This document shows positions 45,688-54,238 of a stretch of DNA of 64,000 nt, one piece after another. Every line of letters starts with the position of its first letter. Within the stretch, counting starts at the first letter, position 1. The translations under genes were made by a program, and so were the position numbers. The DNA comes from Frigoribacterium sp. VKM Ac-2836. GTDB taxonomy: Bacteria; Actinomycetota; Actinomycetes; Actinomycetales; Microbacteriaceae. Where the stretch lies: the NCBI RefSeq assembly GCF_013248995.1, contig NZ_JABRPK010000002.1, forward strand, positions 992,001 to 1,056,000, written 5' to 3'. The notes below the pieces were generated by a model. That model was not told the origin of the DNA. It did no database searches and saw nothing but the letters and a program-made list of their open reading frames with translations.

Positions 45688-47396
45688 CCGAGGCCGCCGA
45701 CCTGATCGCGGGGCTCGACGAGCAGCAGCGCCGGGCGGCGTCGAAGCTGCTCGGCCCCGTGTGCTTGCTCGCCGGGGCCGGTACGGGCAAGACCCGTGCC
45801 ATCACCCATCGGATCGCGTACGGGGTGGCCACGGGCGTCTACGCCCCGAACCGCGTCATGGCGCTCACCTTCACCTCGCGAGCGGCCGCCGAACTGCGGG
45901 GCCGGCTGCGCCACCTGGGCGCCGGGGGAGTCTCGGCGCGCACTTTTCACGCCTCGGCGCTGTCCCAGCTGTCGTACTTCTGGCCGCAGACGATGGGCGG
46001 TCAGATGCCCCGCCTCCTCGACAGCAAGGCCAAGGCGCTCGCCCACGCGGCCGAATCGTTGAGGCTCAAGATCGACACGGCGGCCCTCAGAGACCTGGCG
46101 GGCGAGATCGAGTGGCGCAAGGTCTCCCGCCTGACGCTCGAGGAGTACGCGAAGGCCTTGCCGGGCAGATCGCTGCCGCCCTCGATCAGCGTCGAGAAGG
46201 CCGTCGACCTGCATCGTGCCTACGAGGCCGTGAAGGACGAACGACGTCAACTCGACTTCGAGGACGTGTTGCTGGCCACGGTCGGCATGCTCGAACTCGA
46301 GCCGCGGGTGGCTCAGCAGGTGCACGAGCAGTACCGCTTCTTCGTCGTGGACGAGTACCAGGACGTCTCGCCTCTCCAACAGGATCTGCTCGACCTGTGG
46401 CTGGGCGGCCGGAACGACCTCTGCGTCGTCGGTGACGCCAGCCAGACCATCTACTCGTTCGCAGGTGCGTCGTCGGACTACCTGCTCGGGTTCGGCGCTC
46501 GGTACGACGACGCCACGGTCGTCCGTCTCGAGCAGAACTACCGCTCGTCGCGGCAGATCGTCGACACCGCGAACCAGCTCATGCGTGGTCGGCCGGGTGC
46601 GTTGCACCTCCACCCGGCCGTCGAGACGACGGGCCCCGTGCCGCCGGTGACCGAGTACGTCAGCGACTCGGCCGAGGCCAGGGGCATCGCCGAGACGATC
46701 GCCGACGAGATCCGGTCGGGCGTGGCCCCCGAGGAGATCGCGGTCCTCTACCGGGTCAACGTGCAGGCCGCCGCCATCGAGCGTGCGCTCGCCGACGTCG
46801 GCGTGTCGACCCGCATCCACGGCGCGACACGGTTCTTCGAACTGCGCGAGGTGAAGGAGGCCCTGATGATGATGAAGGGAGCCGCGGTCAGCATCGTGGG
46901 CGAGCCGCTCTTCAAGACCGTCAGCGACGTGCTGCGATCGCTCGGCTGGACGCAGGACGCTCCTGACCAGAGAGGCGCGATCCGCGACCGCTGGGAGTCC
47001 TTGAACACGATCATGGGCCTGGCCGAGGCGTCGGCCCCCGAGACGACCCTGCGTCAGTTCGTCGACGAACTCTTCGCGCGGCAGGCCGGGCAGCACGAGC
47101 CGACCATGGCGGCGGTCACCCTGGCGACCCTCCACTCCGCCAAGGGTCTCGAGTGGCGCAGTGTCTACCTGATCGGCCTCAGCGAGGGGCTCGTCCCGAT
47201 CAGCTACGCCAAGGACGATGCGGCGATCGACGAAGAACGCCGCCTCCTCTACGTCGGCGTCACCAGGGCGCGTGAGCGGCTCCGTCTGTCGTGGAGCCGG
47301 TCGGGGCAGGGCCGCGGCGGCGAACGACGGGTGAGTCGCTTCGTGGAAGAGCTGCGCACCCGCACTCCGGGTGGGGCGTCACGCTCGCGCGAGTGA
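45684..47396 (+). CDS. UvrD-family (UvrD2-like) DNA helicase, short form
   Basis: A 570-aa superfamily 1 helicase. Motifs: AGAGTGKTRAI, ALTFTSRAAAEL, FVVDEYQDVSPLQ, GDASQTIYSFAGA, LEQNYRSS, TLHSAKGLEW and LLYVGVTRARERL. Mycobacterial UvrD2 continues with an HRDC domain and a tetra-cysteine module; here the protein ends soon after the motor, with a Gly/Arg tail, so it is the short version. GTG 45684 overlaps nudC. The order adnA-adnB-nudC-uvrD2 is conserved in actinobacteria. Its last 137 nt are overlapped by the convergent ThiF-like gene. Confidence 0.9.
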   Translation: MTEAADLIAGLDEQQRRAASKLLGPVCLLAGAGTGKTRAITHRIAYGVATGVYAPNRVMALTFTSRAAAELRGRLRHLGAGGVSARTFHASALSQLSYFWPQTMGGQMPRLLDSKAKALAHAAESLRLKIDTAALRDLAGEIEWRKVSRLTLEEYAKALPGRSLPPSISVEKAVDLHRAYEAVKDERRQLDFEDVLLATVGMLELEPRVAQQVHEQYRFFVVDEYQDVSPLQQDLLDLWLGGRNDLCVVGDASQTIYSFAGASSDYLLGFGARYDDATVVRLEQNYRSSRQIVDTANQLMRGRPGALHLHPAVETTGPVPPVTEYVSDSAEARGIAETIADEIRSGVAPEEIAVLYRVNVQAAAIERALADVGVSTRIHGATRFFELREVKEALMMMKGAAVSIVGEPLFKTVSDVLRSLGWTQDAPDQRGAIRDRWESLNTIMGLAEASAPETTLRQFVDELFARQAGQHEPTMAAVTLATLHSAKGLEWRSVYLIGLSEGLVPISYAKDDAAIDEERRLLYVGVTRARERLRLSWSRSGQGRGGERRVSRFVEELRTRTPGGASRSRE

Positions 47397-48135
47397 CGAG
47401 GCCGTCGCCGATCGAGACCGACTCGACCTCGGCGTCCTCGGGCGTCGCGGCCGCATCGACCAAGCGTGACCACACGCGACGGGCGGCTCTCGTGGCGATC
47501 TCGTGGATCGACAGCAGAGGAGGCGCGCTGAGGGGCCGAGTGCTCAGCTGACCGGCGATCGCGGGCCAGGCCGCGTCGGCCTCGCCGGCGTGGAGGTCGA
47601 GGCAGCGGGCACAGGCCGTCGTCCCGGGCACCGTCACGGGACCGATCCGCGCCTGACGATCGCCCACGCGCACCACGAGGTGTGTGAGGTCGGATCGCAC
47701 CCACTCGCGCACCACCGTGGGATCGAGGACGTGCCCGCCCACGAGGACACCCGTGGCGTGCCTCGGTGGGGGCAGGTCGCGGCTGGCCCGGCGGACGTCG
47801 GCACCGCAGGAGCTCAGGAGGCGCGCGACGGCATCGGTCACGGGGCCCGGCCCGGCGACGACGACGACGGGTGGCGGTCCACTCTCGGGGTGCTCACGGA
47901 CCAGGGCCGGCCGCAAGCGTTCCACGCAGGTCTCGACCGCCGTGTGATCGACTCCGAGATGGGCGACCAGCGTGGGTAGCCCACCGGCGCCGTGCCCGGC
48001 GGCGACGGCGGCGACCACCCGTTCGTCGAGCCTGCTGACCGGACTCAGGACGAGGGCCGGACGGTCGACGCCGACCTGGAGGGTCGCCGGATCACGCCAG
48101 ACGACGGGTGCGCGGGGATCGAGGACGAGGTGCAT
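47260..48135 (-). CDS. ThiF-like cyclodehydratase-type protein with zinc cysteines
   Basis: A 291-aa protein. The centre (VVVVAGPGPVTDAVARLL) resembles a weak nucleotide-binding fold of E1/ThiF-like proteins, and the cysteine pairs CARCLDLH and HPECGC would bind a structural zinc, as in the TOMM cyclodehydratase or ThiF family. No peptide substrate gene is seen, so a RiPP role is unsupported. M. tuberculosis has a similar gene in this position (Rv3196, from memory). ATG 48135 is chosen; the longer start adds a basic tail. The 3' end overlaps uvrD2 by 137 nt, and the conserved HPECGC cysteines are encoded inside that overlap. Confidence 0.72.
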   Translation of the reverse strand: MHLVLDPRAPVVWRDPATLQVGVDRPALVLSPVSRLDERVVAAVAAGHGAGGLPTLVAHLGVDHTAVETCVERLRPALVREHPESGPPPVVVVAGPGPVTDAVARLLSSCGADVRRASRDLPPPRHATGVLVGGHVLDPTVVREWVRSDLTHLVVRVGDRQARIGPVTVPGTTACARCLDLHAGEADAAWPAIAGQLSTRPLSAPPLLSIHEIATRAARRVWSRLVDAAATPEDAEVESVSIGDGLVTRASVTPHPECGCAALPRSDSPVVRRRGPAPTGSTTDGAAHAPW

Positions 48136-48211
48136 CGTCCGATCATGTCGGGGGGTCCGGCGGGATCGGAGGTTGTCCACAGGCGACCGCCCGCGGACGA
48201 GACGCGATCGG

Positions 48212-49606
48212 TCAGGCCCGGGGTGCGTCCGAGTCGGGCCCCGACTCGCCGGGCTCGGTGGCCGAACCGTCCTCGCCCTCGCGCGGGCGGTCGTCGGTCG
48301 TGTCGTCCAGCAGGTCTCGGATCGCCTGGTCGACGTCGTCGAACGCGGGCTCGTCGGACGTCAGTCGAGCCACCAAGGCCTCGGGGGCGTCGATGTCTGC
48401 GCTGGTCGGCACGATGTCCGGGTGCGACCAGAGGTCGTCTCGACGTTCGGCCCCGACGGCGTCGGACACGGTCTGCCAGAGGGCGGCCGCCTCGCGAAGG
48501 CGACGCGGGCGGAGTTCGAGGCCGACCAGTGTCGAGAAGGCCGACTCGGCGGGCCCACCGGCAGCTCGGCGACGACGCACCGTCTCGGCGATCGCCGCGG
48601 ACTTCGGGAGGCGCGCCGTGGCCTGGGCGGTCACGACGTCGACCCAGCCCTCGATCAGCGCCAGGGTCGTCTCGAGCCGGGCGAGCGCGGCGAGCTGCTC
48701 GTCGGTCTTCGGAGGAATGAGCGCGCCGCTCTTCATCGCTTCTTGCAGCTCGCCCGGGTTCGAGGGATCGAAGTCCACAGCGAGCTCTTCGAGTCGGGAC
48801 GTGTCGATGCGGATTCCTTGGGCGAACTCGCGGATGGACGAGATCAGGTGCAGGCGCAGCCAGCGGGCGTGGCGGAACAGGCGGGCATGCGCGAGTTCTC
48901 GCACCGCCAGATAGATCTGCACCTGGTCGATCTCGATGTCGAGACCCTCGCCGAAGGCGGCGACGTTCTGGGGGAGCAGGGCGGCCTGTTGCTCGTCGAG
49001 CAACGGGATGCCGACGTCTCCGCCGGACACCACCTCGGTCGAGAGCTGACCGACCACCTGGCCGAGCTGCATGGCGAACAAGGTGCCGCCGACGCTCCGC
49101 ATGACCTGGCTGGCCCCCGCGAGCATCGAGCGCATCTCTTCGGGGGCTTGGTCGCTGAGCACCCCGGTGAGGGAGTCGGCGATCGAGGTGGCCACCGGCT
49201 CGGCGAGCTGGCTCCACACGGGCATCGTGAGGCGGGCCCACTCGGCCCGTGTCACCAGGCGGGGGGTGGCGGTGAGTTCGGCGACGAACGTGACGTCGTC
49301 GAGCCACAGCGCAGCGACGTGGAAGGCCTGTTCGAGGGCTGCGGTCTCGGTCGCCGACGGGGCCACGGCCGTCTGTGCCCCGACGGCCGAGGCCTGCTCG
49401 GTCGCGATCGACCAGTCGATCCCGTCGCCGCTGCTGTTGACGGCGTTCTGCAACTGGCTCATGAGACGTGCCACGAAGGCGGGATCGTTCGGCAACCCTG
49501 CGGCCCCGGCCAACTGGGACGGATCGATCTCGGAACCGCCGGACAGGAACTGCCGCAGCATGTCACGGAACTCGTCCTCAGGCCCGCGCGGCGAATCATC
49601 GGTCAT
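48212..49606 (-). CDS. DUF2342-type zincin-like metallopeptidase
   Basis: A 464-aa mainly helical protein. The zincin-like motif is VRELAHARLFRHARWLRLHL, in which Glu and His (xExxH) match the family pattern, followed by ISSIREFAQGIRID. It is known as a zinc-dependent peptidase-like family in actinobacteria; some members are annotated as F420-associated. The substrate is unknown. The first 40 residues are acidic and the last 60 disordered. ATG 49606 follows a reverse-strand TAGCGT (49614-49619) by 7 nt: leaderless. It diverges from the PDZ-Lon gene, as in M. tuberculosis. Confidence 0.87.
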   Translation of the reverse strand: MTDDSPRGPEDEFRDMLRQFLSGGSEIDPSQLAGAAGLPNDPAFVARLMSQLQNAVNSSGDGIDWSIATEQASAVGAQTAVAPSATETAALEQAFHVAALWLDDVTFVAELTATPRLVTRAEWARLTMPVWSQLAEPVATSIADSLTGVLSDQAPEEMRSMLAGASQVMRSVGGTLFAMQLGQVVGQLSTEVVSGGDVGIPLLDEQQAALLPQNVAAFGEGLDIEIDQVQIYLAVRELAHARLFRHARWLRLHLISSIREFAQGIRIDTSRLEELAVDFDPSNPGELQEAMKSGALIPPKTDEQLAALARLETTLALIEGWVDVVTAQATARLPKSAAIAETVRRRRAAGGPAESAFSTLVGLELRPRRLREAAALWQTVSDAVGAERRDDLWSHPDIVPTSADIDAPEALVARLTSDEPAFDDVDQAIRDLLDDTTDDRPREGEDGSATEPGESGPDSDAPRA

Positions 49607-49727
49607 GCTGACTACGCTAGCTGCTGGCCGCACGAAGATCCTGGGATTCGGCCACCGCTCAGGGGCCTCCGCTCCGCTCGTGGCGAACGCCACCCGCGCC
49701 TCCCCGGCCGATCCCGAAAGGACCCCC

Positions 49728-50840
49728 GTGGCCTTCTTCACGCCCCCGCGCACCGCACCGTCCTCCGCCCGTCGTGCGAGTCGGGTCGGCTGGCCCCTGC
49801 TGGGCGTGGCCGTCGTGTCGGCCGTCGCCCTGAGCCTGTTGCCGGGGCCCTACCTGATCGAACAGCCCGGCCCCGTCTTCGACACCCTCGGGAGTGCCGA
49901 TTACGAGGGGTCGTCTCAGCCACTCATCACGGTGTCCGGTCACGAGACCTACCCCACCGCCGGCTCGCTCGACCTTCTGACGGTCAGCGTGCAGGGCAAC
50001 CAGGACGTCCGCCCGGGGTGGGTCGACGTCGTCCGAGCCTGGGCGGATCGCAGTCGTTCGGTGATACCGGTCGAGGCCGTGTACCCGTCGGGGGTGTCGA
50101 ACGACCAGGTCGACGAGCAGAACGCCGTCGACATGCAGAACTCGCAGAAGTCGGCGATCGCGGCGGCACTCATCCACGAGGGCTACGCCATCCCGAGTGC
50201 CGTCACCGTCAGCCAGGTGTCCGAGGGCAGCCCTGCCGAGGGTGTCCTGCGCGAAGGCGACGTCCTGGTCAGCGTCAACGGCACGAGCCTCGCCACGGAC
50301 GCCGACGTGGACGTCCTCCGCGCCCTCGTCGCGGCGAACGGAGCCTCCACGCCGGCCGAGGTCGTCGTGGACCGCGCGGGCACGACAACGACCGAGCAGG
50401 TCACCCCGCAGGAGGTCGGCGGAACGCCGCTTCTCGGGGTCGGGGTCAGCGTGGACTACACCTACCCCTTCGACGTCACGCTCAAGCTCGACCAGGTCGG
50501 AGGGCCGAGCGCGGGCATGATGTTCGCGCTCGGGATCATCGACAAGACGACGCCGGGCGAGCTCAACGGCGGAGAGAAGGTCGCCGGCACGGGGACCATC
50601 ACGGCCTCGGGTGAGGTCGGCGCCATCGGAGGCATCCGCCAGAAGCTCTACGGCGCTCGCGACGCCGGGGCGACCGTCTTCCTGGCGCCGGCGTCCAATT
50701 GCTCGGACGTCGTCGGGAACGTCCCGTCGGGCCTGGACGTCTATTCCGTCGCCACGCTGGACGACGCGGTCACGGCTCTCGAGACCGTCGCGGACGACGG
50801 CGACACGTCGTCCCTGCCCACCTGCACGGCCGGTCGATAG
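49728..50840 (+). CDS. Membrane-anchored PDZ-Lon serine protease
   Basis: A 370-aa protein. One N-terminal membrane helix (residues about 21-40) anchors it outside. A PDZ domain spans about 160-245 (SEGSPAEGVLREGDVLVSVNG) and a Lon-type protease domain about 255-370. The catalytic Ser is in GGPSAGMMFAL and the Lys in IRQKLYGARDAGA. It probably degrades membrane or secreted proteins. GTG 49728 has a Shine-Dalgarno (AAAGGA). The next gene is co-directional with its own TAGGAT (50900-50905). Confidence 0.92.
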   Translation: MAFFTPPRTAPSSARRASRVGWPLLGVAVVSAVALSLLPGPYLIEQPGPVFDTLGSADYEGSSQPLITVSGHETYPTAGSLDLLTVSVQGNQDVRPGWVDVVRAWADRSRSVIPVEAVYPSGVSNDQVDEQNAVDMQNSQKSAIAAALIHEGYAIPSAVTVSQVSEGSPAEGVLREGDVLVSVNGTSLATDADVDVLRALVAANGASTPAEVVVDRAGTTTTEQVTPQEVGGTPLLGVGVSVDYTYPFDVTLKLDQVGGPSAGMMFALGIIDKTTPGELNGGEKVAGTGTITASGEVGAIGGIRQKLYGARDAGATVFLAPASNCSDVVGNVPSGLDVYSVATLDDAVTALETVADDGDTSSLPTCTAGR

Positions 50841-50940
50841 GGTTCGTGCAGCTCGCGCAAAGCTGAGAAGGGGACGCTCGGACGACCAGGCTCGACACGT
50901 AGGATGGCCGTCCACGTCCCCGTCAGCCAGGAGCACACCC

Positions 50941-53886
50941 TTGACGTCACCCGCATCGTCGCGAACCGCACGACGCTCGCCCCGATTGCCCGTCCTGGTC
51001 ACGGTGGCCGTCCTCGCCGCCCTGGTCATCGCCTTCTTCATCTTCTCGTCGCTGCTCACGGACTACCTCTGGTACGAGCAGCTCGGGTTCACGGGTGTCT
51101 TGACGACGCAGTGGATCTCGCGCCTCGTGATGTTCGCCGTCGGGTTCGTCGCCATGGCCGTGCCCGTCTACGTCAGCATCGAGGTGGCCTTCCGGTTCCG
51201 CCCGGTCTACGCGAAGCTCAACTCGCAGCTCGATCGCTATCAGCAGGTCATCGAGCCGCTGCGTCGTGCCGTCGTGATCGGCGTCCCTGCCGTGCTCGGT
51301 CTCTTCGCCGGCATCGCCACGTCGACCCAGTGGCAGACCGTCCTCGAGTGGTTCAACCGGACCCCCTTCGGTCAGACCGACGCGCAGTTCGGGCTCGACA
51401 TCGGTTTCTACGTCTTCGAACTGCCCCTGTACCAGGCCGCGGTCGGCTTCGCGTCGGCCGTCGTGCTCATCGCCGGCATCGCCGCCGTCGCCACGAGCTA
51501 TCTCTACGGGGCCCTGCGCTTCACGGGTCGTGAGGTCCGCATCTCGAAGGTCGCCCGCATCCAGCTCGCGATCACCGCTGCGATCTACCTGCTCCTCCAG
51601 GGCGTCAGCCTCTGGCTCGACCAGTACGCGACCCTGTCCGACGGCACCAACAAGCTCCTCACGGGTGCCACGTACACCGACGTCAACGCCGGCATCCCCG
51701 GCAAGCAGATCCTCGCGGGCATCGCCGTCGTCGTGGCCGTCCTCTTCATCGTGACCGCGATCGTGGGCCGCTGGCGCCTCCCGGTCATCGGTACGGCCGC
51801 ACTCATCATCATCAGCATCATCGTGGGCGGCATCTACCCCTGGATCGTCCAGCGCTTCACGGTCGAGCCCAGCGAGCGGACGGTCGAATCGACCTACATC
51901 GAGCGCAACATCCAGGCGACCCGCGATGCGTACGGCGTGGCCGACGTCGAAGAGCAGACCTACGACGCCCAGTCCAACACCCAGGCGGGTGCCCTGGCCG
52001 GAGACGCCGTCACCACGGCGAACATCCGCATCATCGACCCCGCGCTCGTGACCGATGCCTTCGCTCAGCTGCAGCAGTACCGCCAGTACTACAGCTTCCC
52101 CGAACAGCTCGCGGTCGACCGGTACACGATCGACGGCAACGTCCAGGACACCGTCATCGCCGTGCGCGAGCTGAACACCTCCCAGCTCGGCAACTCGGCA
52201 ACCCCCTACAACACGACGTTCGTCTACACGCACGGTTACGGCGTGGTCGCGGCCTACGGCAACCAGCGCTCGGCCGACGGTCAGCCCGTCTTCCTCGAGT
52301 CCGGCATCCCGGTGACGGGCGCCCTCGGCGACGCCGGGGACTACGAGCCGCGGATCTACTTCGGCCAGGAGTCGCCGACCTACTCCATCGTCGGTGGCGA
52401 CGGTCAGAACAACATCGAGCTCGACTACCCGTCGGGCAGCAACGACAACGGCACCAACGAGACGACCACCTTCGAGGGCAACGGCGGGCCCAAGCTCGAC
52501 AACGTCTTCAAGAAGCTCATCTACGCCATCAAGTTCCAGTCCGAGCAGATCTTCTTGTCCGATGCGGTGAACGACCGGTCGCAGATCCTCTACGACCGCG
52601 ACCCGACCGAGCGCGTCCAGAAGGTGGCCCCCTACCTCACCATCGACAGCGCGCCCTACCCGTCGGTGGTCGATGGCAAGGTCGTCTGGATCGTCGACGG
52701 CTACACCACGACGAACGAGTACCCGTACGCCAAGCCGCAGGCCCTGTCGGACGCGATCGCCGACACCTACAACGACCGCCCGGTGTACTCGTCGAACAAC
52801 ATCAACTACATCCGCAACTCGGTCAAGGCCACGGTCGACGCCTACGACGGTTCGGTCAAGCTCTACGCGTGGGACACCAGCGACCCGATCCTGCAGACCT
52901 ACGACAAGATCTTCCCGTCCACCCTGTCGCCGCTCAGTGACATGTCCGCCGAGCTCCTCCAGCACGTGCGTTACCCACAAGACATGTTCAAGGTGCAGCG
53001 AGCCATCCTCGGCACCTATCACGTGACCGACTCCGACTCGTTCTACTCGAGCGACGACGCGTGGGTCACCCCTAACGAGCCGACGAGCAACGCCCAGAAC
53101 CCCCCGCTTCAGCCGCCGTACTACTTGACTCTGCAGCTGCCCGATCAAGACCCGGCGTTCTCGATCTATTCGACGTACATTCCGCAGCAGTCGGGTGAGA
53201 ACGCGCGGAACGTCCTCACGGGGTATCTGGCCGCCAACGCCGATGCCGGGTCGACGCCCGGTGAGATCTCGTCGGACTACGGCAAGCTCACCCTGCTGGC
53301 CCTACCTCGCACCGAGACGTTGCCCGGCCCCGGGCAGGTGCAGAACAACTTCAACACCGACACCGCGGTGGCGAACCAGCTCGCCCTGCTCACGCGCGGT
53401 GACACGAGTGTCGTGCGCGGCAACCTTCTGACCTTGCCGGTCGGTGGTGGTCTGCTCTACGTCCAGCCGATCTACGTCAAGTCGACCTCCGAGACCTCGT
53501 ACCCGGTGCTGCAGCGAATCCTCGTGTCGTTCGGTGACAAGATCGCTTTCGAGGACACCCTCGACGGCGCGCTCAACTCGCTGTTCGACGGGAACTCGGG
53601 AGCGACCGCCGGTGACAACGGGGTGCCGACGACCGGCGACGGCACCGACACGGGCGACGGCACCGACACCGGTGACGAGGCGACCGACGGGGGCACGACG
53701 GCCCCTGACGCCGGCACGGGCACGGGCACCGACAACGCTGCTCTCGACCAGGCTCTCGCCGATGCTCAGCAAGCTTTGAATGATCGAGCTGCGGCCTACG
53801 CCGAGAACGACCTGGTGCAGGCGGCCGAGGCCGATGCACGCCTGCAGACCGCCCTCGAGGACGCGGTCGCGGCCAGCGGCCAGTAG
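50941..53886 (+). CDS. UPF0182 membrane protein
   Basis: A 981-aa protein of the UPF0182 family (COG1615). It has seven N-terminal membrane helices (residues about 20-300), then a large extracytoplasmic region. The start is TTG 50941, preceded by CCAGGAG with 7 nt spacing, and no better ATG or GTG exists before the first helix. The C-terminal 120 residues are an acidic Thr/Gly/Asp linker built from an 18-bp tandem repeat and then an Ala-rich helical end (NAALDQALADAQQALNDRAA). Function is unknown. A terminator follows at 20 bp. Confidence 0.93.
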   Translation: MTSPASSRTARRSPRLPVLVTVAVLAALVIAFFIFSSLLTDYLWYEQLGFTGVLTTQWISRLVMFAVGFVAMAVPVYVSIEVAFRFRPVYAKLNSQLDRYQQVIEPLRRAVVIGVPAVLGLFAGIATSTQWQTVLEWFNRTPFGQTDAQFGLDIGFYVFELPLYQAAVGFASAVVLIAGIAAVATSYLYGALRFTGREVRISKVARIQLAITAAIYLLLQGVSLWLDQYATLSDGTNKLLTGATYTDVNAGIPGKQILAGIAVVVAVLFIVTAIVGRWRLPVIGTAALIIISIIVGGIYPWIVQRFTVEPSERTVESTYIERNIQATRDAYGVADVEEQTYDAQSNTQAGALAGDAVTTANIRIIDPALVTDAFAQLQQYRQYYSFPEQLAVDRYTIDGNVQDTVIAVRELNTSQLGNSATPYNTTFVYTHGYGVVAAYGNQRSADGQPVFLESGIPVTGALGDAGDYEPRIYFGQESPTYSIVGGDGQNNIELDYPSGSNDNGTNETTTFEGNGGPKLDNVFKKLIYAIKFQSEQIFLSDAVNDRSQILYDRDPTERVQKVAPYLTIDSAPYPSVVDGKVVWIVDGYTTTNEYPYAKPQALSDAIADTYNDRPVYSSNNINYIRNSVKATVDAYDGSVKLYAWDTSDPILQTYDKIFPSTLSPLSDMSAELLQHVRYPQDMFKVQRAILGTYHVTDSDSFYSSDDAWVTPNEPTSNAQNPPLQPPYYLTLQLPDQDPAFSIYSTYIPQQSGENARNVLTGYLAANADAGSTPGEISSDYGKLTLLALPRTETLPGPGQVQNNFNTDTAVANQLALLTRGDTSVVRGNLLTLPVGGGLLYVQPIYVKSTSETSYPVLQRILVSFGDKIAFEDTLDGALNSLFDGNSGATAGDNGVPTTGDGTDTGDGTDTGDEATDGGTTAPDAGTGTGTDNAALDQALADAQQALNDRAAAYAENDLVQAAEADARLQTALEDAVAASGQ
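53641..53676 (+). repeat. 18-bp tandem repeat in the UPF0182 gene
   Basis: Two copies of GGCACCGACACGGGCGAC (the second with two changes) at 53641-53658 and 53659-53676, encoding a GTDTGD-GTDTGD linker. Confidence 0.75.
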
Positions 53887-53903
53887 CCGGTCTGCCACGA
53901 GCA

Positions 53904-53945
53904 CGACGAACCCCCCTCTCGATCGGTCGAGAGGGGGGTTCGTCG
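53904..53945 (+). terminator. Strong terminator after the UPF0182 gene
   Basis: A 19-bp perfect stem (53904-53922 with 53927-53945) and a TCGG loop, with T-rich 3' flank. Confidence 0.88.
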
Positions 53946-53983
53946 TCCGACCGATGGATCGGCGGCAGCGTCTGCGGGCTCGA

Positions 53984-54013
53984 TTGGACGGCGACCGAAT
54001 GGCGTGCTAGATT
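53984..54013 (+). promoter_or_regulatory. Promoter of the initiator tRNA
   Basis: TTGGAC (53984-53989) and TAGATT (54008-54013) are 18 bp apart. The transcript would begin a few bases before the mature tRNA end at 54026. Confidence 0.65.
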
Positions 54014-54025
54014 TACTTCTTGTGC

Positions 54026-54099
54026 CGCGGGGTGGAGCAGTTCGGTAGCTCGCTGGGCTCATAACCCAGAGGTCGTAGGTTCAAATCCTGCCCCCGCAA
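54026..54099 (+). tRNA. Initiator tRNA-fMet (CAT anticodon)
   Basis: A 74-nt cloverleaf. Acceptor stem CGCGGGG/CCCCGCA leaves position 1 C opposite A72, the unpaired first base that marks initiators. The anticodon stem has three consecutive G-C pairs (GGG/CCC) around CTCATAA, also diagnostic. The anticodon is at 54060-54062. The discriminator is A (54099) and the CCA end is not encoded. A terminator stem with a GAGA loop follows directly. Confidence 0.97.
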
Positions 54100-54106
54100 C
54101 AAGAAA

Positions 54107-54142
54107 GACGAAAGCCCCGGTCGAGAGACCGGGGCTTTCGTC
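54107..54142 (+). terminator. Terminator of the initiator tRNA
   Basis: A 16-bp perfect stem (54107-54122 with 54127-54142) closed by a GAGA loop, followed by TTG. Confidence 0.9.
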
Positions 54143-54238
54143 TTGTCACGGTGCGGGCGACCCGACCGACTCGATCCGTCGGTGTCTCTTCGCAGACGGG
54201 CCCGTGCCCTCACCTCCCGGGCATGCCAAGGTTGAGAC

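Noticed and set aside
47260-48135. TOMM/RiPP biosynthesis cluster around the ThiF-like protein
   Set aside because: No precursor peptide, YcaO or dehydrogenase gene is nearby, and the gene belongs to a conserved housekeeping block.
54144-54238. A second tRNA after the initiator tRNA
   Set aside because: No second cloverleaf or TTCGA-type T loop is visible, and the terminator stem ends the unit.
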